This document shows positions 16,691 through 25,226 of a DNA stretch of 64,000 bases, one piece after another. The notes below the pieces were generated by a model. That model worked only from the letters and a program-made list of their open reading frames with translations, did no database searches and had not been told where the DNA came from. Origin of the DNA: Dehalococcoidia bacterium (lineage in GTDB: Bacteria; Chloroflexota; Dehalococcoidia; UBA2979); NCBI GenBank assembly GCA_023228825.1, contig JALOAL010000001.1, positions 124,001-188,000 on the forward strand. Direction: 5' to 3'. Made by a program: the position numbers and the translations under genes. Positions within the stretch are counted from its first letter, which is position 1, and every line of letters starts with the position of its first letter.

Positions 16691-17359
16691 TCAGCCGGTG
16701 ACCCGCAGCACGAACTCCGAGGCCAGCCGCGCGGCCTCGGCGAGGTGCTCCGCCTCCGTGCGCCCCGAGGACTTCCGAGGCTTGAGCGAGTGGTCGCCAT
16801 CCTCGAACCAGCGCACCTCCACCTGTTCGGACAACCGGTAGCCCTCCACCTCTGCGCGGGCGCCGAAGATGTCGCGCTCGCCCTGCAGGATCAGGACGGG
16901 CGTGGCGATCTCCTCCAGGTGGGCGGTGCGCAGGCGGTCCGGCCTGCCCGGCGGGTGGAAGGGATAGCCGAGGCACACCACGCCGGTCACCCGCTCCGTC
17001 ACGCTCGGGTCGTCCGCCACCATCGAGGCGATGCGTCCGCCCATCGACTTCCCGCCGATCACCGTGCGCCCCCTCGTCCCTGCCTCCGCCACGACGCGCG
17101 TCCAGGACTCCCGCAGCACCGGCTCGCGGTCCGGCCCCGGCCGCCGGCCCTCACGGCGTGCGGCCATGTACGGAAACTCGAAGCGCACCACCCGGATGCC
17201 CTGCGCCGCCACCGCCTCCGCGACCGTCGTCATGAACGGGTGGTCCATCGGCGCCCCCGCACCATGCGCCAGGATCAGCGTCCCCCGCGCACGGGCCGGC
17301 CCGTTCACCAACGCCGGCAGTCCGGCGATGCGTCGGGGAGCGCGGGCGGCGCCGTCCAT
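16691..17359 (-). CDS. Alpha/beta hydrolase, KANL3/Tex30-like family
   Basis: Serine alpha/beta hydrolase of 222 aa. The oxyanion strand LILAHGAGAPMDHPFM, the nucleophile elbow GGKSMGGRIAS (Ser about residue 105), the acid in LQGERDIFG and the His in DGDHSLKP form a complete triad. The spacing matches the small family related to human KANL3/TEX30; substrates of bacterial members are unknown. It follows the beta-propeller gene by 13 nt on the same strand, so the two may share a transcript. Confidence 0.85.
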   Translation of the reverse strand: MDGAARAPRRIAGLPALVNGPARARGTLILAHGAGAPMDHPFMTTVAEAVAAQGIRVVRFEFPYMAARREGRRPGPDREPVLRESWTRVVAEAGTRGRTVIGGKSMGGRIASMVADDPSVTERVTGVVCLGYPFHPPGRPDRLRTAHLEEIATPVLILQGERDIFGARAEVEGYRLSEQVEVRWFEDGDHSLKPRKSSGRTEAEHLAEAARLASEFVLRVTG

Positions 17360-17372
17360 CGTCCTGCCGGCC

Positions 17373-19388
17373 CTACCGCACGATCAGGACGGGCATGCCA
17401 GCCGGGAGGCCGTCCAAGAACCGATCCAGGAACGGCTTGAGCACGAACGCCGCCGCCCCCAGGTGGTAGCCGAGCCAGTCGCCGTCCACCGCGACCCAGA
17501 CCGCACCGGCGGCGGCCACTTCGAGGCGGTCGTAGCCCCCACCCTGCCAGGCCGTCAGTGTCACCCCCGCGGTGAATGGCGTCGGCGCGAACGTCCCCCA
17601 GCCCGCGGCGTGTAGCACGCTGAACAACGTGAAGTGCGTGACCTCCGCCGTGAGCGTCGCCGTGCCGTCGGAGGCGATGACCACGCTGGCCGGCGCCTCC
17701 ACCCACATCGTCCCGTTCCAGTACACCAGCACCAGGGAGCGGTCCGCAGCCTCCGCAGGCAGCGTGCCAGCGGCCACCACGAACTCCAGCGCCACCGGCT
17801 CCGCGAACTCGGCGGAGACCAGGTGGCCCTCCGCATCCACGAGGTGCACCACGAAATTGGCGAGGTACGCTGCGTTCGGCGGCGTGGGGAGTGGTGGCAT
17901 GGCCGTCCCCAGGTCCGCGACGGCCGCGACCTCCAGCGTCAGCCCCTCGGCATCCTCAGGAGCCAGTGCGCCCGCCGGTATCCGCACGCTGACCTCGGAG
18001 CCATCGGGCGCGCTCGTGGATGCCGAGGCGCCGGCCGCGACGTCCAGGACCGTGGATACGCGGTTGACCACCGGCACGCGCACGCCGCCGCCGGTGTCCA
18101 CGACCTCCGGCGGGGGAGGCGTCGGAAGTTCGAAGACAGGCGCGGCTGCGATGTCCAGGATGTACGGCTGATGGGCCGAGCCGCCCGCGTTCGTCGCGGT
18201 GACGGTGAAGGCATAGTTCCCAATCGCGGACGGCTTACCCGTGATCGTCCCGTTCGGATCCAGCGTCAGGCCGGGCGGGAACGTCCCGGAAGTGACCGCG
18301 AACGTCGGTGCCGGGTACCCGGACGCGGTGACCACCTCCGTATAGGCGCTGCCGGCCTGGCCGTCCGGCAGCGCGGCGGTGGTGACCGAGGGCGCCTCGG
18401 AGAGCGTGACGACGCTGACGGTGCCCGCGACAACGTTCGTCACGTAGGCAACGGCGTTATCCGGAGTGATCGCGATTCCTTCGGGTCCGTGGAATCCAGT
18501 GACCTCGCTGCTCACCGTGTTCGTCGCGGTGTCGATGACTTGCAGCGTCGAGGCCGACTGATTGGTGACGTACGCGCGCGCGCCATCCGGACTGACCGCG
18601 ACCCAGTATGGCTGTCCGCCGACTGCAATCGTCTTCACGACGGTGCGGGTCGTGGTGTCGATCACGGCCACCTCGCCCTCATCGCGGTCCGTCACGTAGA
18701 GGTGATCGCCGTCCGGGGTCACGGCGATGCCGTAGGGGTCAGTGCCGTAGGTAATGGTGCCGACCTCCGCCTTCGTCGCGGTGTCGACCACGCTCACCGT
18801 GCCGGACTGGCTGTTCGTCACGTAGGCGAGTGCGCCGTCCGGCTCGAAGACCACCCTCACGGGGAACGTTCCTACGGGGATCGTATCGGTCACCGTATTC
18901 GTGGTCGTATTGATCACGCTCAACGTATTCGCGAAGGCGTTCGCCACGAACGCTGAGGCCCCATCTGGACTGAGGGCGATGCCCTCCGGGTTCTTGCCGA
19001 CATCGATCGTACCGATCAGGGCCTCAAACCCAGAGGCCGTGCTGATGACAGACACGTTGTCGTCGTGGGAGTTCGTCACGTATGCGCGAGTGCCGTCGGG
19101 AGTGACCGCAATCCAGATCGGGCTGTTTCCGACACTGATGCTGGCGGTCACGTCGTTCGTTGTCGTGTCAACCACGGAGACGGTGCCATCGCGGTAATTG
19201 GTGACGTACAGGGCGCCGCCCGGTGTCAGAGCGACCGCTATGGGGAAGTCGAATCCGGAAACCGTGCCCACGACTTCCGCACCCCGTGCGTGATCGCTGG
19301 CGGCGAAGAACGCGAGGCCTGCCGCGATTAGCAGCGGCAATGCGTGGGTCGGGCGCGGGATGCGCGTGGAGAGGCGGCGAGGAGCCAT
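17373..19388 (-). CDS. Secreted YVTN beta-propeller protein with Ig-like domain
   Basis: Exported protein of 671 aa. A signal peptide (about residues 1-38) precedes eight or nine repeats of roughly 42 aa carrying the YVTN motif and T-P-D-G turns, forming a seven- or eight-bladed propeller (about 40-350). Next come an Ig-like putative-sugar-binding type domain (FPPGLTLDPNGTITGKPS) and a ZU5-like C-terminal region (about 435-620). A surface or adhesion role is plausible. ATG 19388 follows GGAAGGA. The propeller part uses more A/T-ending codons than its neighbours, which hints at transfer from elsewhere. Confidence 0.85.
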   Translation of the reverse strand: MAPRRLSTRIPRPTHALPLLIAAGLAFFAASDHARGAEVVGTVSGFDFPIAVALTPGGALYVTNYRDGTVSVVDTTTNDVTASISVGNSPIWIAVTPDGTRAYVTNSHDDNVSVISTASGFEALIGTIDVGKNPEGIALSPDGASAFVANAFANTLSVINTTTNTVTDTIPVGTFPVRVVFEPDGALAYVTNSQSGTVSVVDTATKAEVGTITYGTDPYGIAVTPDGDHLYVTDRDEGEVAVIDTTTRTVVKTIAVGGQPYWVAVSPDGARAYVTNQSASTLQVIDTATNTVSSEVTGFHGPEGIAITPDNAVAYVTNVVAGTVSVVTLSEAPSVTTAALPDGQAGSAYTEVVTASGYPAPTFAVTSGTFPPGLTLDPNGTITGKPSAIGNYAFTVTATNAGGSAHQPYILDIAAAPVFELPTPPPPEVVDTGGGVRVPVVNRVSTVLDVAAGASASTSAPDGSEVSVRIPAGALAPEDAEGLTLEVAAVADLGTAMPPLPTPPNAAYLANFVVHLVDAEGHLVSAEFAEPVALEFVVAAGTLPAEAADRSLVLVYWNGTMWVEAPASVVIASDGTATLTAEVTHFTLFSVLHAAGWGTFAPTPFTAGVTLTAWQGGGYDRLEVAAAGAVWVAVDGDWLGYHLGAAAFVLKPFLDRFLDGLPAGMPVLIVR

Positions 19389-19524
19389 CAATCTTCCTTC
19401 CGGTTCGGTGGCGAGACATGCACGTTCCACCACGATGCGCGGACAACAGGTGGCCGCCTGCCGCGCACCGAACCAGAAGCCGATTGCCCGCTGCGGCCCC
19501 CCCCCATATATCGGGGCCGTGATG

Positions 19525-19530
19525 ACTATA
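19525..19530 (-). promoter_or_regulatory. Candidate -10 box of the propeller gene
   Basis: TATAGT on the minus strand is close to consensus. It would give a leader of about 130 nt that includes the G9/C9 homopolymer. No convincing -35 was seen. Confidence 0.4.
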
Positions 19531-19550
19531 CGACCTCCTACCAGCACCGC

Positions 19551-19589
19551 TCAGCCACGAGGGTCAGCCACGAGGGTCAGCCACGAGGG
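19551..19589. repeat. 13-nt tandem repeat, three perfect copies
   Basis: TCAGCCACGAGGG is repeated three times head to tail at 19551, 19564 and 19577. The unit length is not a multiple of three and the stretch is non-coding. It lies just upstream of the predicted propeller-gene promoter. Confidence 0.9.
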
Positions 19590-19733
19590 CTGGCCGTGCA
19601 GCCGTTGCCGTGCTTGTCACCGCCTCGACTTCCGGACACCAGACGCATGCCCTGCCACGCATGGCGGCGCCCGCCTCCAGACCGTGGCCCCTTTTCCCAG
19701 TGAACCCCGCCCGCTACTCTTGGCATTCGGCTT

Positions 19734-19809
19734 GCCGAGGTAGCTCAGTTGGTAGAGCACACGACTGAAAATCGTGGTGTCGCCGGTTCGATCCCGGCCC
19801 TCGGCACCA
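19734..19809 (+). tRNA. tRNA-Phe (GAA), CCA encoded
   Basis: A complete cloverleaf: acceptor GCCGAGG/CCTCGGC, D-arm GCTC...GAGC, anticodon arm CACGA-CTGAAAA-TCGTG with anticodon GAA, variable loop, and T-arm GCCGG-TTCGATC-CCGGC. Discriminator A and an encoded CCA follow (19806-19809). The D-arm contains AGCT at 19742-19745, one of only two copies of that tetramer seen in the window, where it is held by structure. Confidence 0.97.
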
Positions 19810-19852
19810 GCCTCCCGACGGAGGTTTGGCGCGGCATGTGAATGGGTGGGGC

Positions 19853-20710
19853 ATGAGCCGGATCGTCGTTGCGAACGCACACCCGCAGGCGGGCGCTACC
19901 ACCATTGCTGCAGGCCTGGCCCACCGCCTCGCCTACGCCGGACGCAACGTGCGCCTCGAACGCCTCGAGGGCGACGCTCGCGCCGAGGCGGACGCGACCA
20001 CCTTCGGCATGATGGAGATCGCAGACGCCACGGCTGTGCCGGTCGCGGAGGCCGCCGTCCCCGCCGATGCCCCGGACACCGTCACCATCATCGAAGCGCC
20101 CGAGGGCGCCTCGGACGCAGAGGCCGGCGCGCTCGCGCAGCGGCTGGGCGCGCGGCTCGTGCTGGTCGCCCTGGAGCCGGTGGACGCGCCGGCCGAGGCC
20201 ACGGTGATCCTGAACCACCAGCGCAAGCCCGGCCCGAACGCGGTCGCCGAAGATCGCCTGCTGGCCGCGCCCACCGTGGCCCGCCTGATCGAGGCAAGCC
20301 GCGCGCGTGTCCTCGCCCGCTCGGAAGAGGGTGACGAGGCGATCCTGGAGCACCTGGTGGTCGGCGCGATCTCGCATGACCCGGCGGACGAGCACTTCCG
20401 GCGCTTCCCGCGTCGCGCGGTGATCTCGCGCGTGGAGAAGGTGGACCTGGCGCTCGCGGCGATGCTCACGGAGTCCGAGTGCCTGATCCTGACCGGCGGG
20501 GAGGAGCCCAGCCCCTACCTGCTGGATCGCGCCTCCTCCACCCGGCGCACCACGCTGTTGCTGGCGCCCGAGGGCACCGTGGAGACGCTGCGCGACGTGG
20601 AGGGCGTGTTCGGCACCACCCCATTCGCGCACGAGGCGAAGGTGGAGCGCATCGGCGCGCTCATCAAGGCGGCGCTGGACGACGCGACGCTCGCCTCGAT
20701 CGCCGGCTAA
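19853..20710 (+). CDS. DRTGG-domain protein (Pta N-terminal-like)
   Basis: Cytoplasmic protein of 285 aa. The N-terminus resembles a P-loop/BioD-type fold (ANAHPQAGATTIAAGLAHRL), but the Walker loop is not a clean GxxxxGK[ST]. The C-terminal half matches the DRTGG domain found in the N-terminal part of long phosphotransacetylases: ISHDPADEHFRRFPRRAV, then ECLILTGGEEPSPYLL. Stand-alone versions are of unknown function, possibly allosteric sensors in acetate metabolism. ATG 19853 follows GGGTGGGG. It starts 43 nt after the tRNA. Confidence 0.7.
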   Translation: MSRIVVANAHPQAGATTIAAGLAHRLAYAGRNVRLERLEGDARAEADATTFGMMEIADATAVPVAEAAVPADAPDTVTIIEAPEGASDAEAGALAQRLGARLVLVALEPVDAPAEATVILNHQRKPGPNAVAEDRLLAAPTVARLIEASRARVLARSEEGDEAILEHLVVGAISHDPADEHFRRFPRRAVISRVEKVDLALAAMLTESECLILTGGEEPSPYLLDRASSTRRTTLLLAPEGTVETLRDVEGVFGTTPFAHEAKVERIGALIKAALDDATLASIAG

Positions 20711-20792
20711 ACCTCGCACCCCTCGCCCACACGTCCGGCGACGGTTCGCCCGTGGCGCACGGTGCGTGGACGCCATCGCTGGGCGTCAACGC

Positions 20793-20798
20793 TATGCT
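20793..20798 (+). promoter_or_regulatory. Candidate -10 box of the site-2 protease gene (leaderless)
   Basis: TATGCT is followed by 6 nt and then ATG 20805, without a ribosome site. The geometry is the same as at 7068 and 27164. Confidence 0.5.
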
Positions 20799-20804
20799 GC
20801 ATTC

Positions 20805-21974
20805 ATGGACATCACTGGCGGCTTCCAGATCGCGAAAGTCCGAGGCATCTCGATCCTCGTCCACTGGTCGTGGTCGCTGATCTTCACGCTGCTCACGTGG
20901 ACCGTGGCGCAGAGTTACTCCGCAGGCTTCGAGGAGTGGAGCGAGGCCCAGGCCTGGGTGGGCGGCGCCATCACCGCGATCGTCTTCTTCCTGTCCGTGC
21001 TGCTGCATGAACTGTCGCACGCGTTCGTGGCGCAGGGGTACGGGCTGCCGGTGCCCTCGATCACTCTGTTCATCTTCGGCGGGGTCTCCAGCATTGCCGC
21101 GGAGATGAAGTCCGCGCGCCAGGAGTTCTTCGTCGCCGCGGCCGGGCCCGCCATGTCGTTCCTGCTCGCGGTCCTCTTCATGGGCTCGTCGATCGTGGTG
21201 GGCGGGAACATCGGCTCAATCCTGTTCTACCTCGGCTTTGTGAACGGCGTCCTGGGCGTGTTCAACCTGCTGCCGGGGTTCCCGCTGGACGGCGGCCGCG
21301 TCTTCCGGGCGATCATGTGGGGACGCACGGGCAGCCTGGCGAAGGCCACCCGTATTGCCTCGCGCGTGGGGGTGGGGATCGCGTGGGTGATGATCGCCAT
21401 CGGCGTGGTGGTGACCCTCACGCTCACGCTGTTCGGCCTGTGGTGGATCTTCATCGGCCTCTTCCTGAAGCAGGCCGCAGACGCCGCCTACGGGCAGTTG
21501 ATGGTGGACCGCGCCCTGGCCCGCATTCGTGTCCGAGACCTCATGAGGCCGCCCCCAGAGCCAATGCCGGAGTCCTCCTCCGTGCAGGTGCTGGTGGACG
21601 AGCGCATCCTGGCGAAGGGTGACCGCTGCATACTGCTGGAACGGCAGGGCCGCGTCACCGGCCTCCTGACCACTACGGACCTGGCGAAGGTGCCTCGCGA
21701 CGCATGGATGACCACCAGCGCCCGCACGGCCATGGCGCCGGCGGAGCAGGTGGCCACCGTGCCGCCCGGCGAGTTGGTGACGGACGCGGTGCGCGTGATG
21801 GCGGAGCGGGACATCCACCAGATGCCGGTGATCGACCAGGGCCAGTTGGTGGGCCTGCTCACCCGAGGCGACATCCTGAACCACATCCAGACCCGCATGC
21901 AGTTCGGCGAGATCCCCCCGGCCCCGGACGAGGCGCCCACGGAGTCCCGCGAGCCGTCCGAGGTGGGCCGCTAA
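20805..21974 (+). CDS. Site-2-protease-like membrane metalloprotease with CBS pair
   Basis: Intramembrane zinc protease (M50 family) of 389 aa. HELSH at residues 68-72 and NLLPGFPLDGGRV (Asp at about 162) give the zinc ligands within about six membrane segments. The C-terminal 150 residues contain two CBS motifs (from about 245: VRDLMRPPPEPMPES and MAPAEQVATVPPGELV), which usually bind adenine nucleotides and gate activity. Such proteins cleave membrane-bound regulators or process SpoIVFB-type targets; no candidate substrate lies next to it. The promoter at 20793 supports ATG 20805 rather than an in-frame ATG at 20766. Confidence 0.92.
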   Translation: MDITGGFQIAKVRGISILVHWSWSLIFTLLTWTVAQSYSAGFEEWSEAQAWVGGAITAIVFFLSVLLHELSHAFVAQGYGLPVPSITLFIFGGVSSIAAEMKSARQEFFVAAAGPAMSFLLAVLFMGSSIVVGGNIGSILFYLGFVNGVLGVFNLLPGFPLDGGRVFRAIMWGRTGSLAKATRIASRVGVGIAWVMIAIGVVVTLTLTLFGLWWIFIGLFLKQAADAAYGQLMVDRALARIRVRDLMRPPPEPMPESSSVQVLVDERILAKGDRCILLERQGRVTGLLTTTDLAKVPRDAWMTTSARTAMAPAEQVATVPPGELVTDAVRVMAERDIHQMPVIDQGQLVGLLTRGDILNHIQTRMQFGEIPPAPDEAPTESREPSEVGR

Positions 21975-21997
21975 GTCCAGCCCGGATCCCTGATCTG

Positions 21998-24232
21998 CTA
22001 GGCCACCGCCTCCAGGCGCGCGAAGGACTGGAGCAACTTCTTCACGCCCTTCTCCGGAAACGCCACCGTCACCTGCTGGTCGCCGGGGACCAGGGTGCAC
22101 GCGACCACCACGCCGATGCCGAAGGAGTTGTGCCGGACGCGCTCGCCCGCGGTGAACATCGGCTCCGTGTCCTGCACCTCCTCGCGGCGGGCGGAGGCGG
22201 CAGCACGGAGCCCGCTCTCCGTGAGCGAGGCGCCTCGACGCGTGGCCCCGAGCGGCGCGGTGACGGCGTCCTCCGGCAGGTCGCCCAGGAAGCGCGAGGC
22301 AGGGTTGGCGCGCACGTTGCCGTACATGAAGCGCCGGCGCGCCCGCGTCAGGTAGAGGCGCTCCCGCGCGCGGGTCATGCCCACGTAGCAGACGCGGCGC
22401 TCCTCCTCCATCTGAGACGGGTCGTCCAGGGCGCGCAGGTGGGGGAGGAGGCCCTCCTCCATCCCCGCCACGAAGACCACGGGGAACTCCAGGCCCTTGG
22501 CGGCATGCAGCGTGATCAGCGTCACCGCGTCCGGCTGGTCCGCGCTCGGGTCGTCAATGTCGGACACCAGCGCGATCTCCTCCAGGAAGGACGCGAGCGT
22601 GGCGTCCCGCTCCGCCTCCGCGTACTCGGCGGCCACGGAGCGCAGTTCCTGCACGTTCTCCCAGCGGACGTCCGCCTGCTCGCCGTCCGTGGTCTTCTTC
22701 AGGTGCTTGCGGTAGTCCGTCTCCGCCAGCACGTTGTCCAGCAGTTCCGCGATGGTGGCGGTGTCCCGCAGCGCGGCCAGGCGGTCGTACATCTGCAGAA
22801 AGCCGATCAGCGCCCCCCGCGCCCGCGAGGCGAATTGCGGCACGCCGGGCGAGGTGTCCCCGCTCGCCGTGCGGTGCGCCACGGCAATAGGCGTCAGGCC
22901 CAGGTCCGACGCAGCGCCCAGGATCTCCCCCACCGTCTTCGCGCCAATGCCGCGTGTGGGCACGTTCACGATGCGCTCGAACGCCACCGTGTCCGCCTCG
23001 TTGTGGACCAGGCGCAGATAGGCGATCAGGTCGCGGATCTCGCGGCGGTCATAGAACCGAGTGCCGCCGACAATGCGGTAGCGTACGCCGGAGGAGATGA
23101 ACGCCTCCTCCACGCCTCTGGACTGGGCGTTGGTGCGGTACATCACGGCGAAGTCGCTGGGCTGGTAGTCGAACTGACGGCAGAGGCGACGGATCTCAGA
23201 GGCGATGAACTGCCCCTCCTCGTCGCCGTAGTCGGCCTCGTACTCCACCACCGGGTCGCCCTGCGGGTTGTCGGTCCAGAGGTGCTTCTCCGGGCGCCCC
23301 TCGGCGCGCTCGATCACGGCGTGGGCGGCGCGCAGGATGTTGCCCGTGGAGCGATAGTTCTGCTCCAGCAGCACGACCGAGGCGTCCGGGAAGTCCCGCT
23401 CGAAGTCCAGCAGGTTGCGGATGTCTGCCGCGCGCCACGAGTAGATCGACTGGTCGGGGTCGCCCACCACCGTCAGGTTGCGGTGGGTGGCGGACAGTTG
23501 TCGCGACAACTCGTACTGCACCAGGTTCGTGTCCTGGAACTCGTCGATCAGGACGTGCAGGTAGCGCTCCGCGTAGCGCGCCTGCACCTCCGGGTGCGAC
23601 TCGAACAGGTCCAGGGTGCGCCCCAGCAGGTCGTCGAAGTCCACGGCGCCAGAGCGGCGCAGGGCGGCCTCGTACTTCTCGTAGACGCGTCCCACGATCT
23701 CCTCGAAGTAGTGGTCGGCCTGGCGCTGGAACGCCGCCGGGTCGCGTCGCGCGTTCTTTGCGGAGGAGATGGCGGACAGCACGGACCGAGGCGTGTAGCG
23801 CTTGGGGTCGATGTGCAACTCCGCCATGATCGTCTTGACCAGCGCCATCTGGTCGTCCGTGTCGTAGATCGCGAAGTCTCGAGGCAGCCCCAGCACCTCA
23901 CCGTCGCGTCGCAAGATGCGCGCGCACACGGAGTGGAACGTGCCCATGGAGAGGTCGTGAGCGTCCGCGCCCAGCAGTCCCTCCACGCGCTCGCGCATCT
24001 CCCTGGCGGCCTTGTTCGTGAAGGTGACGGCCAGGATGCGCCACGGGTGGACGTGCTGTTCTCGCACCAGGTAGGCGATGCGGTGGGCGATCACCCGGGT
24101 CTTTCCGGAGCCGGGGCCGGCCAGGATCATCAGGGGGCCGCTGGGCGTCTCCACGGCGCGCTGCTGCGCCTCGTTGAGGACGCCGGACGATGTGGACGAG
24201 GGTTGCGAGGGGTGGGATGAAGAAGTGGTCAC
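21998..24232 (-). CDS. pcrA: ATP-dependent DNA helicase, PcrA/UvrD family
   Basis: Superfamily 1A helicase of 744 aa that moves 3' to 5' on DNA in repair and plasmid or fork maintenance. Walker A is GPGSGKT (39-45), followed by TFTNKAAREMRERV (motif Ia), DEFQDTN (motif II), VGDPDQSIYSWRAAD (motif III), QNYRST (motif IV), LHAAKGLEFPVVFVAG (motif V) and YVGMTRARERL (motif VI). The last 50 residues form the Tudor-like RNA-polymerase-binding tail (GERVRHNSFGIGVV). GTG 24232 lies 6 nt after TACAAT, so the mRNA is probably leaderless. Confidence 0.96.
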   Translation of the reverse strand: MTTSSSHPSQPSSTSSGVLNEAQQRAVETPSGPLMILAGPGSGKTRVIAHRIAYLVREQHVHPWRILAVTFTNKAAREMRERVEGLLGADAHDLSMGTFHSVCARILRRDGEVLGLPRDFAIYDTDDQMALVKTIMAELHIDPKRYTPRSVLSAISSAKNARRDPAAFQRQADHYFEEIVGRVYEKYEAALRRSGAVDFDDLLGRTLDLFESHPEVQARYAERYLHVLIDEFQDTNLVQYELSRQLSATHRNLTVVGDPDQSIYSWRAADIRNLLDFERDFPDASVVLLEQNYRSTGNILRAAHAVIERAEGRPEKHLWTDNPQGDPVVEYEADYGDEEGQFIASEIRRLCRQFDYQPSDFAVMYRTNAQSRGVEEAFISSGVRYRIVGGTRFYDRREIRDLIAYLRLVHNEADTVAFERIVNVPTRGIGAKTVGEILGAASDLGLTPIAVAHRTASGDTSPGVPQFASRARGALIGFLQMYDRLAALRDTATIAELLDNVLAETDYRKHLKKTTDGEQADVRWENVQELRSVAAEYAEAERDATLASFLEEIALVSDIDDPSADQPDAVTLITLHAAKGLEFPVVFVAGMEEGLLPHLRALDDPSQMEEERRVCYVGMTRARERLYLTRARRRFMYGNVRANPASRFLGDLPEDAVTAPLGATRRGASLTESGLRAAASARREEVQDTEPMFTAGERVRHNSFGIGVVVACTLVPGDQQVTVAFPEKGVKKLLQSFARLEAVA

Positions 24233-24238
24233 CCCCCG

Positions 24239-24244
24239 ATTGTA
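24239..24244 (-). promoter_or_regulatory. Candidate -10 box of pcrA (leaderless)
   Basis: TACAAT on the minus strand is followed by six nucleotides (CGGGGG) and the GTG start of pcrA. The G-run overlaps the position where a ribosome site would sit but directly abuts the start codon. Confidence 0.5.
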
Positions 24245-24396
24245 CGTGGATCGCCCGTGCGGGCCTCCGCGGACGGTGGCACACGGACGGCCGCACCGCC
24301 GCGATCCCCCCGTCCCAGGGCGTGGCGATATCCGGGCGACCGTGGGAAAGAGCCGTGCTAGCCTGAATCACAAGCGGGGGGAACACGGAGGACCGT

Positions 24397-25119
24397 GTGG
24401 ACTTGGACGCGATCCCTTGGCCAGGGGGTGACTGGCAGGCCACGCTGCGCCTCGGTGGCGCGCTCATCGGCGGGTACCTGCTCGTCCTCTGGTTCGCCTC
24501 GATCCTCTGGGTCTACCGTGACATCCAGGCGCGCACCCGCGACCCGATCACGCAGGCGATCGGCGTGGGCATCTCCGTGGTGTTCCCGCTGCTAGGCCTG
24601 CCCGTGTACTGGGTAGTGCGCCCGCAGGAGACCCTGCAGGAGGCCTACGACCGGCAACTGGAGCAGGAGGCGATCCTGTCCGAGTTGCACTCAGTCACGG
24701 GCTGTCCCAACTGCCGCCGCCCAGTTTCTGACGACTTCATGGTGTGTGCGTTCTGCGGCTCGGCGCTGAAGGCGCCCTGCAACTCCTGCGGTCGCCTGCT
24801 CCAGTTCTCCTGGCGCGTCTGCCCCACCTGCGCCACCCCCAAGCCCCGCCCCCAGCCCGATCCGGCCGAGGTGGCCCGCCAGCGCGAGGCACAGCAGGCA
24901 CAGCAGGCGCAGCAGGCGCAGGCAGGCTCCCAGCGTCGCCGCCCGCCGCAGGCTGCGGCCCGCAGCGCGGAGCCGCGTGGCTCGACCAACGGCGGCACCC
25001 GCGCCACCGGCGGCACCAACGCCCGCACGCCACGCACCCCGGCGCCCCAGCCGTCCGATGAGCCCACCCCCGCGCCCGTGCGCCCTCGCACCGCACGCCG
25101 CACGGCGGAGGACGAGTAG
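24397..25119 (+). CDS. Membrane protein with double zinc ribbon and low-complexity tail
   Basis: Protein of 240 aa of unknown role. The N-terminus has two hydrophobic segments (about 18-38 and 55-75) joined by VYRDIQARTRDP, then QETLQEAYDRQLEQEAIL. Four Cys pairs follow (CPNCRR, CAFCGS, CNSCGR, CPTCAT; about residues 108-148), giving a double zinc ribbon. The last 90 residues are rich in Gln, Ala, Arg, Pro and Thr and probably disordered. GTG 24397 follows CGGAGG. It is divergent from pcrA. A scaffold or sensor role is possible but not shown. Confidence 0.75.
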   Translation: MDLDAIPWPGGDWQATLRLGGALIGGYLLVLWFASILWVYRDIQARTRDPITQAIGVGISVVFPLLGLPVYWVVRPQETLQEAYDRQLEQEAILSELHSVTGCPNCRRPVSDDFMVCAFCGSALKAPCNSCGRLLQFSWRVCPTCATPKPRPQPDPAEVARQREAQQAQQAQQAQAGSQRRRPPQAAARSAEPRGSTNGGTRATGGTNARTPRTPAPQPSDEPTPAPVRPRTARRTAEDE

Positions 25120-25165
25120 CACACCACCGCCCCGCCACTCGCGCCTCGCACTCCCGCGACACGAA

Positions 25166-25191
25166 ACAGGCCGCCCGTAAGGGCGGCCTGT
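25166..25191. terminator. Bidirectional terminator between convergent genes
   Basis: A perfect 11-bp stem ACAGGCCGCCC/GGGCGGCCTGT closes a GTAA tetraloop. It lies between the zinc-ribbon gene (plus) and the thioredoxin-like gene (minus). Short T-rich stretches follow on both sides (CCGTTGTTG to the right; TTCGTG on the minus strand). Confidence 0.75.
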
Positions 25192-25226
25192 CCGTTGTTG
25201 TGCGTGCCCGTCCCGAGGAGTCGACG

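Larger units (their letters stand above)
19389..19733. other. Intergenic region upstream of the propeller gene and tRNA-Phe
   Basis: No gene was found in these 345 nt. The stretch holds a run of nine C (19497-19505) next to CATATATCGGGG, a candidate minus-strand -10 box (19525-19530) and three perfect 13-nt repeats (19551-19589). Short six-frame ORFs here lack family resemblance and ribosome sites. Confidence 0.6.

Noticed and set aside
19551..19589. CRISPR array
   Set aside because: The 13-nt units are directly adjacent without spacers, and no cas genes are present in the window.
19734..19809. tRNA-Phe as an integration site
   Set aside because: No integrase is adjacent and no direct repeat of the tRNA 3' end was found in the window.
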